Source: a virus. From it: a stretch of 27,323 nt of DNA. The stretch is taken from positions 1-27,323 of the IMG/VR virus record IMGVR_UViG_3300046675_000146. One strand, given 5' to 3'. The position numbers were made by a program, and so were the translations under genes. Below the pieces are notes generated by a model. It made no database searches, was not told the origin of the DNA, and saw only the letters and a list, made by a program, of their open reading frames with translations. The first letter of the stretch is position 1. Every line of letters starts with the position of its first letter. This document shows positions 21,551 to 27,323 of this stretch, piece by piece.

Positions 21551-21928
21551 GTGACGACATTTCTAGAGTCTACCCGGACCCCCTACCTGTTCGACAAGGA
21601 CCTCGCCGCCCGCATCATCTTCGCCGAGATCAACCACTTCGCCGGAGAGATGAGCCTCCACGGCCCGTCCGAAGAAGAACTCCAGACCCTCACCCGGCGC
21701 CTGTCCTGGCTCACCGACACGGACCTGAAATGGTGCGACGTCGACGGCCTCGTCTCCTACGCCCGGGAACTGCGCACCATCAACGCCGGAACGCACCCGC
21801 TGCTGGCCGTGAACAACGCCGGCACCGTGGACAACACCGGGCACCTGCGCGACTCCCTGCTCCTGACCATGTTCTGGGAAACCTCCCTCACCCTCGGCAC
21901 CATCAAGACCCGCTGGGAACTCTCATGA
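21551..21928 (+). CDS. first gene of the recombination operon, unknown function
   Basis: A 125-residue protein with a GTG start, about 75 bases behind the predicted transcription start, with GGAA nearby. It is largely helical: AARIIFAEINHFAGEM, EEELQTLTRRLSWLTDTDL, VSYARELRTINAG and SLLLTMFWETSLTLG. There is one cysteine and no metal motif, signal peptide or membrane helix. I do not recognise it. As promoter-proximal early gene it may act against a host process, but this is only a thought from position. Confidence 0.6.
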   Translation: MTTFLESTRTPYLFDKDLAARIIFAEINHFAGEMSLHGPSEEELQTLTRRLSWLTDTDLKWCDVDGLVSYARELRTINAGTHPLLAVNNAGTVDNTGHLRDSLLLTMFWETSLTLGTIKTRWELS

Positions 21929-22125
21929 ACGCCTTCCTCCTGATGCTCGCCACGATCGGCGCCGGCGTCTGGCTCGCCTGGGCACTCGCCGCGGACCGTG
22001 CCGATGCCGCCGCGGAGAACCGGGCCCAGGCCGCCCTGAGCCGACGAATCACCCGCCGGGTCCGCCGCCCGCTCCCCTGCACCTGCACCGGCTGCGCCCA
22101 TGACGACGAAAGGCTCGGACTGTGA
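21925..22125 (+). CDS. 66-residue single-pass membrane protein with Cys-rich tail
   Basis: An ATGA-coupled gene. Residues 3-23 (AFLLMLATIGAGVWLAWALAA) form one membrane helix. The rest is soluble, with a basic stretch (RRITRRVRRP) that predicts the C-terminus in the cytoplasm, then a short Cys motif CTCTGCAHDD. This could bind a metal at the membrane surface. No family is recognised. It resembles small early membrane proteins of many actinophages. Confidence 0.6.
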   Translation: MNAFLLMLATIGAGVWLAWALAADRADAAAENRAQAALSRRITRRVRRPLPCTCTGCAHDDERLGL

Positions 22126-22202
22126 ACGAGTGCGAACACCCAGCCACCACGTACGACAAAGGCGCCACAACATGCAACTACTGCGGACAGGACCTCTCAT
22201 GA
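22122..22202 (+). CDS. 26-residue zinc-knuckle-like micro-protein
   Basis: A GTG-started gene fitting exactly between two 4-base overlaps (GTGA and ATGA). The encoded peptide has C-x-H (CEH, residues 4-6) and C-x2-C (CNYC, about 19-22), the minimum for a single zinc knuckle. Reading frame and overlaps are the only support besides the motif. If real, it is among the smallest proteins in the phage. Confidence 0.5.
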   Translation: MNECEHPATTYDKGATTCNYCGQDLS

Positions 22203-22447
22203 ACGCCATCGAAGTAACCACCGAGACAAAGATCAACCACTACCAGCTCGGCCTGTCCGCCGCCAGTGATTGGAACAACGCCGAGCAGGGCGAGTTCCTG
22301 CTGGGCATGGCGGACGGTTTCGCGGACCTCAAGGGTGCCGGTCACATGCAGATCCACTACATCGTCCAAGGAGCCCCGGAGCCCAACCTCCGCGCCATCC
22401 GGCACTTCGTGGAGCTCCTCGCGGAGTACTTCAAGGATGAGTCATGA
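22199..22447 (+). CDS. 82-residue acidic protein, unknown function
   Basis: An ATGA-coupled gene. The protein is acidic with two helices (EQGEFLLGMADGFADLK, RAIRHFVELLAEYFKDE) and a strand between (MQIHYIVQG). There are no cysteines, in contrast to its neighbours. I do not recognise a family. Overlaps at both ends (ATGA) and typical codon use support the gene. Confidence 0.6.
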   Translation: MNAIEVTTETKINHYQLGLSAASDWNNAEQGEFLLGMADGFADLKGAGHMQIHYIVQGAPEPNLRAIRHFVELLAEYFKDES

Positions 22448-22623
22448 GCGCCTGCTACTGCGGCGGCCTGTACCGCTGCGACACGTGCCGGCTGGACGTC
22501 TGCTACTGCCCCGGCCACACCGACCCCACCCCCGACACCCGCGAGGCCGTAACCTCCGGATACGTCAACCCATCCCAAGCCCGCATCGCCGCGTGGCAAG
22601 AACGACAGGACCTGAGACGATGA
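22444..22623 (+). CDS. 59-residue Cys-rich protein
   Basis: An ATGA-coupled gene with six cysteines in the first 28 residues: C4 and C6, C12 and C15, C20 and C22 (CYCGG, CDTC, CYCPGH). This could hold one or two zinc ions. The C-terminal half is helical (NPSQARIAAWQERQDLRR) and basic. It lies directly before the annealing protein and overlaps it by 4 bases. Function unknown; binding of nucleic acid or a protein partner is possible. Confidence 0.6.
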   Translation: MSACYCGGLYRCDTCRLDVCYCPGHTDPTPDTREAVTSGYVNPSQARIAAWQERQDLRR

Positions 22624-23297
22624 GCACCGAGAAGACGACAGGACTGGCCCGGCTCCGCGAACCGTTCGAGCCGCACCAGATCAACAAACTCCCCAAGCCC
22701 TACAAGTCCGACTCCCCGCGCTCGAACTGCCGGGAGTGCGGCGGCTACCACGGGATGCCCGCCGTGCACCTCGACTACGTCGGGCACGCTGCCCTCACCG
22801 ACCGGCTGCTGGAGGTGGATCCAGAATGGTCCTGGGAGCCGATGGCAACCGGCCCGGACGGGCTCCCCGCGTTCGACAAGGACGGCGGCCTGTGGATCAA
22901 ACTGTCCATCTGCGGTGTGACCCGCCTCGGCTACGGGGACGCGCAGGGCAAGCGCGGCGCCAACGCCGTGAAGGAGGCGATCGGTGACGCGCTCCGCAAC
23001 GCCGGTATGCGGTTCGGCGCGGCACTGGATCTCTGGCACAAGGGCGACCTGCACGACGCCGCCGAAGAGAAGGGCCGCGAGGACGTCCGCACCGCACCGG
23101 CCGGGGACGCCGGGGCGCAGGCCCTCGCCGCCCGCCGCCACGAACAGCCCAACTGGGACGAACTCCTGGAAGCCGCCAAGAACAACCGCGACATGCTCCT
23201 GGACCTGCTCGCCAAGGCCCGCGGCATGAACGCATCACAGACCGTCATCGACAACATCACGGCCGCCGGCACCGCGCTGGCCGCCCGGGCAGCATAG
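22620..23297 (+). CDS. Rad52/ERF-like single-strand annealing protein
   Basis: A 225-residue protein with an ATGA start. Residues about 38-145 fit phage annealing proteins of the Rad52/ERF group: GMPAVHLDYVGHAALTDRLL, EWSWEP, the strand LWIKLSICGVTRLGYGD, and the helix KEAIGDALRNAGMRFGAALDLW. A C-x2-C (CREC, residues about 38-41) precedes it. The C-terminal part is a flexible linker and a helix (DMLLDLLAKARGM). Such proteins pair complementary single strands during phage recombination and replication, usually with an SSB. The SSB gene is in the same operon. The exact subfamily is uncertain, so I give no gene symbol. Confidence 0.68.
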   Translation: MSTEKTTGLARLREPFEPHQINKLPKPYKSDSPRSNCRECGGYHGMPAVHLDYVGHAALTDRLLEVDPEWSWEPMATGPDGLPAFDKDGGLWIKLSICGVTRLGYGDAQGKRGANAVKEAIGDALRNAGMRFGAALDLWHKGDLHDAAEEKGREDVRTAPAGDAGAQALAARRHEQPNWDELLEAAKNNRDMLLDLLAKARGMNASQTVIDNITAAGTALAARAA

Positions 23298-23306
23298 GGG
23301 ATCATC

Positions 23307-23873
23307 ATGAGCATCAAGCAGGACAACCAGCGGATTGCATTGATCAAGGCCTACCACGACGCGCTCGGCGCGTTCCTGGCCGACGCCCGCACCCAGCACC
23401 TTGAACAGCTGCTCGAACGCTACGAGGACGAGGGGACGAAATCGTTCGCCATCACCCTTCCGGACGGGACGAAGATCGGCTCCATCACCCTCCCCGAAGG
23501 CAAGCCGTCGGACAAGACCGTGGATGAGGCGGCCCTGTTCGAGTGGGCCGAGCAGAACGACGGTGTCGACGTCGAGCACGTCCCGGCGGTCCCGGCCCGT
23601 GATGTGAAGCGGGTCCGGCCGTCCTGGCTCGCCGCGAAGATCAAGTCCGCGATTGAGGGCGACGACGGGGAACTGATCGACGTCGAGACCGGCGAGGCCA
23701 TCCCCGGCGTGCGACGCGTCCCGGGCAAGGGCCCGTCATCGTTCACTGTTACCTACGCCCCCGGGGGTAGGGAGAAGATCGCGACCGCGTATGTCCGGGG
23801 CGAGTTGAACGACCTCGCCGCCGGGACCGTGCTGCCCCAGATCGAACCCGCCCGGCAGGAGGCCGCAGCGTGA
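23307..23873 (+). CDS. protein of the recombination operon, unknown function
   Basis: A 188-residue acidic protein with AGGGG upstream of the ATG. The N-terminus is helical (NQRIALIKAYHDALGAFLAD), the middle beta-rich (KSFAITLPDGTKIGSITLPE) and the rest contains short strands and charged loops (PSWLAAKIKSAIEGDDGELI, SSFTVTYAPGG). No nuclease motif is visible, though position beside an annealing protein would suit an exonuclease partner. I leave the function open. It is coupled to the next gene by GTGA. Confidence 0.6.
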   Translation: MSIKQDNQRIALIKAYHDALGAFLADARTQHLEQLLERYEDEGTKSFAITLPDGTKIGSITLPEGKPSDKTVDEAALFEWAEQNDGVDVEHVPAVPARDVKRVRPSWLAAKIKSAIEGDDGELIDVETGEAIPGVRRVPGKGPSSFTVTYAPGGREKIATAYVRGELNDLAAGTVLPQIEPARQEAAA

Positions 23874-24028
23874 GCGAGTACTTGCACTGCGGGGTCTGCA
23901 AGCGGATCGAGTGGGAAGTCTCGGAGGAAGACCCTGACGCGACATTCAGCGACGCGGCCGAGCACCTGCAACGCCGACACCCTGGCATCGGGCTTACGCC
24001 GGGCATCAAGGACGGGCGCAAGCCATGA
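23870..24028 (+). CDS. 52-residue zinc-finger-like protein
   Basis: A GTG-started gene (GTGA overlap) ending in ATGA. The protein has C7 and C10 (HCGVCKRIEWE), an acidic middle, and H-x5-H in a helix (AEHLQRRHPG). C-x2-C with two later histidines is a C2H2-type arrangement. It could be a small DNA-binding or adaptor protein. No family is recognised. Overlaps on both sides support it. Confidence 0.58.
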   Translation: MSEYLHCGVCKRIEWEVSEEDPDATFSDAAEHLQRRHPGIGLTPGIKDGRKP

Positions 24029-24387
24029 GCACCCCCACGACCAATCAGGTGATCCTCGAACTGGCGAACCTCGGCCGGCAGTTGGACGCGAAGCAGGTCG
24101 AGATCCGGGACCTTGACGACGCCGCGGTCCGGGCCCGGTCCCGGTACGAGGTGGCCTATGCCCGGGCGTTCATCGCCGCGACCGGTGCGGAGGGGTTGCG
24201 GAAGCAGACGGCCATCCTGGCGACGGAGACGCAGAAGCTGGACGTCGAGATCGCCGACCAGGTGCTGCGGGCGGCGCGGGAGTCCATCCGGGTCCTGCGG
24301 GACCGCCTCGACATCGGCCGCTCCCTCAACTCCGCCATCCGCTCCGAGTGGAGTGCGCAAGGCGCGGCACAAGGACTCGCGGCGTGA
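24025..24387 (+). CDS. coiled-coil protein, unknown function
   Basis: A 120-residue protein, almost entirely helical and rich in Ala, Arg, Glu and Leu, with heptad spacing over about residues 8-100 (VILELANLGRQLDAKQVEIR, TAILATETQKLDVEIADQVL). It has no cysteine. This is the build of a small dimeric coiled coil. Similar proteins occur beside SSB and HNH genes in actinophages. Start in ATGA, end in GTGA. Function unknown. Confidence 0.6.
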   Translation: MSTPTTNQVILELANLGRQLDAKQVEIRDLDDAAVRARSRYEVAYARAFIAATGAEGLRKQTAILATETQKLDVEIADQVLRAARESIRVLRDRLDIGRSLNSAIRSEWSAQGAAQGLAA

Positions 24388-24725
24388 ACGGCCGCCAGTT
24401 CGCCCTGTACCTCGCGAGAGACATGCACTGTCCCTGCGGCTGTGTGGGCCGGGAGGACACGTTCGTCCCCCAGCACCGCATCAACCGCGGCATGGGCGGA
24501 TCCAAGACCCTCGACCGGCCCGCGAACGTCATCGTCATGTGCGCGGAGATGAACGGCCTCATTGAGTCCTCCGCGTTCCACGCCGAACTCGCCCGGGACT
24601 ACGGCTGGAAGCTCTCCCGCTGGGGCAACCCGGAAGATACGCCGTTCTTCGACAGGTCCGACGGCACCTGGAATCTGATCGACAACATCTACAACCGCAC
24701 CGTAACCAACAAGAAAGCAGCATAA
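24384..24725 (+). CDS. HNH-like endonuclease, last His replaced by Asn
   Basis: A 113-residue protein with a GTG start (GTGA). It has CPCGC (residues about 14-18), then [31 protein letters not shown] and a helix ending [14 protein letters not shown]. This matches the small phage HNH group (H-R-x-x-R-G-x-G-G, N-x-x-x-L/M-C-x-x-x-H), but the position of the last histidine of the fold appears to hold Asn (AEMNGL). Either it uses an H-N-N site or it is not catalytic. Small HNH proteins often work with terminase or as homing enzymes. Here it sits between a coiled coil gene and SSB. Confidence 0.65.
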   Translation: MNGRQFALYLARDMHCPCGCVGREDTFVPQHRINRGMGGSKTLDRPANVIVMCAEMNGLIESSAFHAELARDYGWKLSRWGNPEDTPFFDRSDGTWNLIDNIYNRTVTNKKAA

Positions 24726-24727
24726 CC

Positions 24728-25219
24728 ATGGCTAACGAAACCACCCTGACCATCATCGGCAACACCACCGGCCCCGCCGAGTTGCGATTCACTCCCTCCG
24801 GCGCCGCGGTCGTCAACTTCACAGTTGCCAGCACCCCGCGCACGTTCGACAAGAACGCCAATGAATGGAAGGACGGGACAACCCTGTTCATGCGGTGCTC
24901 GGCGTGGCGCGAGATGGCGGAGAACATCGCCGAGACGCTGGCCGACAAGGGTATGCGCGTCGTCGTCACGGGCCGCCTGACCCAGCGCGAGTACGAGAAG
25001 GACGGGCAGAAGCGGACCGTTGTGGAGCTGGAAGCGGATGAGGTGGCCCCCAGCCTCAAGTACGCCAGCGCCAAGGTGAACCGGACCCAGCGCTCCGGCA
25101 ACGGCGCGGGCGGGCAGGCGCAGGGCAACTGGGGCAACCAGCCGGCGCAGGCCGACACCTGGGGCCAGGCGCCCGCAGGCGGCGGTTTCGCCGGCGCGGA
25201 CAACTCGCCCCCGTTCTAG
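24728..25219 (+). CDS. ssb: single-stranded DNA-binding protein
   Basis: A 163-residue SSB. Residues 1 to about 110 form the OB fold with the family pattern: [70 protein letters not shown] Gly/Gln/Asn-rich linker (about 120-155) leads to the acidic tip ADNSPPF, matching the D-x-x-P-P-F tail that recruits partner proteins. It protects single strands during phage replication and likely works with the annealing protein upstream. It is the last gene of its operon, followed by a strong terminator. The ribosome binding site is weak. Confidence 0.93.
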   Translation: MANETTLTIIGNTTGPAELRFTPSGAAVVNFTVASTPRTFDKNANEWKDGTTLFMRCSAWREMAENIAETLADKGMRVVVTGRLTQREYEKDGQKRTVVELEADEVAPSLKYASAKVNRTQRSGNGAGGQAQGNWGNQPAQADTWGQAPAGGGFAGADNSPPF

Positions 25220-25234
25220 CCCCCGCACCATCTG

Positions 25235-25268
25235 GGACCCGTTCGGCATCACGCCGGGCGGGTCCTTT
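25235..25268 (+). terminator. intrinsic terminator after SSB
   Basis: GGACCCG-TT-CGGC and GCCG-GG-CGGGTCC form a 13-bp stem (two wobbles) around ATCAC, followed by TTT. It closes the recombination operon. A new promoter lies downstream. Confidence 0.75.
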
Positions 25269-25314
25269 CGCGTGCCCGGGGATGAGTAGGTAACTCGGCA
25301 CAAGAAATAAGTAG

Positions 25315-25339
25315 CGACACGCCCAATACTTGCGTGTCG
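25315..25339 (+). promoter_or_regulatory. perfect inverted repeat upstream of third early promoter
   Basis: CGACACGC (25315-25322) and GCGTGTCG (25332-25339) are a perfect 8-bp inverted repeat with 9 bases between. It lies about 10 bases upstream of the operator-like site. It could be an activator or regulator site, or a hairpin. Confidence 0.45.
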
Positions 25340-25349
25340 GATGCGGAAG

Positions 25350-25371
25350 TTCCCGAGTGTTCCGGTAGTAT
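25350..25371 (+). promoter_or_regulatory. promoter of the replication operon with operator-like site
   Basis: TTCCCGAGTGTTCC (25350-25363), 11 of 14 bases like the best operators, is followed by GG and TAGTAT (25366-25371). The order (site, 1-2 bases, -10) copies that of the Cro promoter. Transcription would start near 25378. The area is AT-richer than its surroundings. Confidence 0.5.
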
Positions 25372-25395
25372 GTAGGTATCAGCAAGCAACAAAAA

Positions 25396-25424
25396 GGCCC
25401 GCCCTGCGTCAACAGGAACGGGCC
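25396..25424 (+). promoter_or_regulatory. leader hairpin of the third early operon
   Basis: GGCCCG and CGGGCC, with an inner CCTG/CAGG pair, form a hairpin directly after GCAACAAAAA. The same unit, with different loop, stands behind the second operon's promoter. No T-run follows, so it is not a simple terminator. Confidence 0.45.
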
Positions 25425-25452
25425 CACTAACCACTGATAAGGAGTGGCTTCA

Positions 25453-25665
25453 ATGAATCCTAACGCGCCCACCGTCGATCAGGCAATGGCCCAGATCACC
25501 ACCCTCGACGACCTCCCCGCCGTCGCCGCACAACGCGACCTGTGGAACACTGTCTACCGCCTCGCCGCCCGCAAGCTCCGCGAAGAGGCAAGCGTCCAGG
25601 CCATCGCCGACGCCTACGGCATCCACCGCACCACCGCCCACGTCCTCATCCGGGACGCAGCATGA
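25453..25665 (+). CDS. small helix-turn-helix protein
   Basis: A 70-residue protein. I use the ATG at 25453 with AAGGAG 8 bases upstream; a GTG inside that ribosome binding site is unlikely as start. The C-terminal part (REEASVQAIADAYGIHRTTA followed by HVLIRDA) is a helix-turn-helix like those of resolvases and sigma region 4. The N-terminal helix (VDQAMAQITTLDDLPAVAAQ) may dimerise. As first gene of the replication operon it may be a regulator of that operon or of late genes. It ends in ATGA. Confidence 0.65.
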   Translation: MNPNAPTVDQAMAQITTLDDLPAVAAQRDLWNTVYRLAARKLREEASVQAIADAYGIHRTTAHVLIRDAA

Positions 25666-26363
25666 TCCCGAAGAACGCACGCGTCGTAATCAGCCTCTGC
25701 GACCTGACCGGGAACGCCGTAAAGCCTTGGGTCGAGGCCGGCTACCACGCGTTCCTAGTGGACCCGCAGCACATCACTACCCGCACCGAGGGGAACGTGA
25801 CCAAGTTCGCCGGGACCATCGCCGACGCGATGCCGGTCATCGGTGAACTCATCCGCACCGGTAACGTCGCGTTCGTCATGGGCTGGCCGCCGTGCACCGA
25901 CCTCGCCGTCTCCGGCGCCCGCTGGTTCCAGCGTAAAATGCACGACCCGACCTTCAGCGAGTACCGCGGCCCGAACATGTGGATCGACGCGATGCGGATC
26001 GTCGAGCAGTGCCGGGTCGTCGGCGAGCTCTCCGGCGCCCCGTACTTTGTGGAGAACCCGAAGACGCGGATCTCGACCCTCTGGCGGAAGCCTGACCACA
26101 AGTTCGACCCGTGGCACTTCACCGCATGGGAGCCGAAGGATAACTACACCAAGGACACGTGGCTGTGGACGAACGCCGCGTTCATCATGCCCCAGCCGGC
26201 CGTAGACATGACCCTCGGCGCACCCGACAAAGAGTTCATCCACCACGCATCCCCAACAAAGGTGAAAGGTGAGCGAGGCAATAAGCGCAGCATCACCCCT
26301 ATGGGTTTCGCCCGTGCAGTATTCGACGCCAACCACCGGCCGGCACTGGAGGTGGCAGCGTAA
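25662..26363 (+). CDS. C5 cytosine DNA methyltransferase-like protein
   Basis: A 233-residue protein with an ATGA start. It has a motif I-like region (VISLCDLTGNAVKPWVEAGY), a motif IV-like WPPCTDLAVSG with the possible catalytic Cys78, and FVENPKTR in place of motif VI (ENP at 131-133, normally ENV). It is shorter than full C5 enzymes and lacks a clear target-recognition region. Known phage proteins of this size are called DNA methylases, but activity is rarely shown. It may modify phage DNA against host restriction, or use another nucleotide substrate. Located between an HTH gene and a zinc-binding protein, before the replication initiator. Confidence 0.65.
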   Translation: MIPKNARVVISLCDLTGNAVKPWVEAGYHAFLVDPQHITTRTEGNVTKFAGTIADAMPVIGELIRTGNVAFVMGWPPCTDLAVSGARWFQRKMHDPTFSEYRGPNMWIDAMRIVEQCRVVGELSGAPYFVENPKTRISTLWRKPDHKFDPWHFTAWEPKDNYTKDTWLWTNAAFIMPQPAVDMTLGAPDKEFIHHASPTKVKGERGNKRSITPMGFARAVFDANHRPALEVAA

Positions 26364-26767
26364 TGGCGTACACATGGAACGGCAAGCCCGAGCTGCGCGA
26401 CACGGCCCCGGCGCCCGTCAAGCTCGCCCCCGTCAAGCCCCGCCCCGTCCGCGCCCCGGTCCCCCGGCCCCGCGTGTTTGACCCGTCCAAGTGCGGGAGC
26501 CACGCCGGCTACAAGCAGCACCGCCGCTACGGCACGGACATTTGTGACGCGTGCCGGGCAGCGAACTCCGCCTATCACCGGGCATGGCGTGCAGCGAACC
26601 CCAAGGAACCCGTAATACGTCCCGACGGCCGGTTCAGTCCCGGGCGCTGCGGCACCCCCCAGGGGTACCAGCGGCACCTGCGCGCCGGCACCCCGACGTG
26701 CGTGCCCTGCCGGGCCGCGCACACCGAACGGCACCGCGGCTACCGGACAGCAAAGGCGGCCGCCTGA
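26363..26767 (+). CDS. protein with two tandem Cys/His zinc-binding repeats
   Basis: A 134-residue protein in a TAATG overlap. After a Pro/Lys/Arg-rich start (about residues 9-40) it holds two copies of one module exactly 52 residues apart: C44-H53-C61-C64 and C96-H105-C113-C116, both C-x8-H-x7-C-x2-C with the shared frame CG-x-GY-x-x-H-R/L-R and C-x-x-CRAA. The module is frequent as a single copy in actinobacterial phages, with unknown role. The duplication suggests binding of DNA or RNA in two places. The end is TGATG with the replication initiator. Confidence 0.68.
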   Translation: MAYTWNGKPELRDTAPAPVKLAPVKPRPVRAPVPRPRVFDPSKCGSHAGYKQHRRYGTDICDACRAANSAYHRAWRAANPKEPVIRPDGRFSPGRCGTPQGYQRHLRAGTPTCVPCRAAHTERHRGYRTAKAAA

Positions 26768-27323
26768 TGGCATGGTTCAAGATGGACGACGGCTTCGCGA
26801 ACTCCAAGCCGGTCCTGCGGATCCCGCGCCGCTACCGGTTGCAGGCCGTCGGGCTGTGGGCGCTGGCAGGCACCTGGAGCGCGAAGGAAGAGACGGACGG
26901 ATTCATCCCCGAGTATGTCCTGGAAGAGCTGTGCGGCACCCCCGGCGTCGCTAACCAGCTCGTGCAGGCCGGTCTTTGGGAGATCGTATCGGCATCCTCC
27001 AAGGATCCTGTCGGGATCCTGTCGGCAGTCTCCGACGATCCTCAGTTGCCCGGCTGGGTCTACCGGAACTGGAGCAAGTACCAGCCGACGAAGGCCGAGC
27101 TTGAAGAAAACCGCGAGAAGGAGCGGATCCGGAAGGCTAATTACAGGAAGTCCCAGCGGGACACCAGCGGGACAGGCGCGGGACAGACGGAGGGACGCCA
27201 GCGGGAGTCCGAACACCCCGACCCGACCCGACCCGACCCGACCCCTAAAGAAGAAGCTAAAGCTTCTTCAAGCGAGATCCGGGAAGACGTGAATCAGCTC
27301 TGCACCGTCCTGGCTGACCTTAT
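26767..27323 (+). CDS. replication initiator-like protein (partial, runs off the window)
   Basis: The first 185 residues of a gene that continues past the window. The N-terminal domain (about 1-110) matches phage replisome-organiser proteins: MAWFKMDDGFANSKPVL, LQAVGLWALAGTWSAKEETD, the helix PEYVLEELCG and the late WVYRNWSKYQPTKAELEENR. A basic helix and then a low-complexity linker (DPTRPDPTPKEE) follow. In this family the N-terminus is a winged helix that binds the origin and the C-terminus recruits helicase. The linker-coding DNA holds repeats and a palindrome that could be an origin. Function is inferred from domain pattern and place. Confidence 0.72.
   Translation, partial: MAWFKMDDGFANSKPVLRIPRRYRLQAVGLWALAGTWSAKEETDGFIPEYVLEELCGTPGVANQLVQAGLWEIVSASSKDPVGILSAVSDDPQLPGWVYRNWSKYQPTKAELEENREKERIRKANYRKSQRDTSGTGAGQTEGRQRESEHPDPTRPDPTPKEEAKASSSEIREDVNQLCTVLADL
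27003..27024 (+). repeat. tandem 11-bp repeat GGATCCTGTCG inside the initiator gene
   Basis: Two exact copies stand head to tail (27003-27013 and 27014-27024), and a related GACGATCCT follows at 27033-27041. Repeats inside an initiator gene can be iterons, as in lambda O. Here they also code for protein, so this is only a possibility. Confidence 0.45.
27217..27269 (+). repeat. CCCGA pentamer tandem and 9-bp palindrome
   Basis: CCCGA occurs five times in a row (27217-27241). It is followed by GAAGAAGCT-AA-AGCTTCTTC (27250-27269), a perfect 9-bp inverted repeat in a locally AT-rich stretch. Both lie in the linker-coding part of the initiator gene. They may belong to a replication origin or may simply reflect a Pro/Asp and Glu/Ala-rich linker. 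Confidence 0.5.

Noticed and set aside
1-27323. CRISPR array or insertion sequence
   Set aside because: No regularly spaced repeats with unique spacers and no transposase or terminal inverted repeats were seen in the window.

Overview
The window is the middle of a temperate, tailed actinobacterial phage with a siphovirus-type gene order. The DNA is visibly GC-rich, the lipoprotein carries a DUF732-like domain, and the leaderless starts follow the actinobacterial -10 style, all of which point to an actinobacterial host. Arthrobacter or a relative is my guess from the look of the proteins, not something I could test. The attachment core next to the integrase is only the 3' part of a tRNA-Val gene with no intact tRNA around it. 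The molecule is therefore best read as phage DNA (attP form), not as a prophage end.

Layout. 1-2358: end of the capsid module and the neck (adaptor, stopper, tail completion, tail terminator). 2383-2804: a self-contained lipoprotein cassette with its own leaderless promoter and terminators, inserted between neck and tail tube. 2839-10744: tail tube, frameshifted tail assembly chaperones, tape measure and minor tail proteins. 10744-12459: lysis module (coiled-coil membrane protein, M23 peptidase, holin). 12481-16307: two receptor-binding or depolymerising proteins (beta-helix spike and SGNH hydrolase). 16308-16835: a small reverse gene, terminators, integrase arm-like repeats and attP. 16836-18793 (reverse): integrase, HExxH peptidase and XRE repressor. 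18794-18983: divergent control region. 18984-21382: first early operon (Cro-like protein, HNH, excisionase-like protein and several small proteins). 21443-25268: second early operon (Rad52/ERF-like annealing protein, HNH-like protein, SSB). 25350-27323: third operon (HTH protein, C5-methyltransferase-like protein, duplicated zinc-binding protein, replication initiator running off the end).

How it works together. Most promoters I predict in the regulatory half carry a 14-bp asymmetric motif (TTCCGYAYTGTTCC in either orientation) at the -35 or spacer position, so one repressor could hold the int/peptidase, Cro, recombination and replication promoters together. In the early operons nearly every gene overlaps the next by 4 bases (ATGA or GTGA), so translation is coupled through many micro-genes, an unusual number of them Cys-rich. 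In the late region the most unusual element is the leader of the tail chaperone gene: a hairpin loop complementary to three copies of an 8-mer, spaced 13 nt apart, that flank the ribosome binding site. A canonical CCCAAAA slippery site follows inside the gene.
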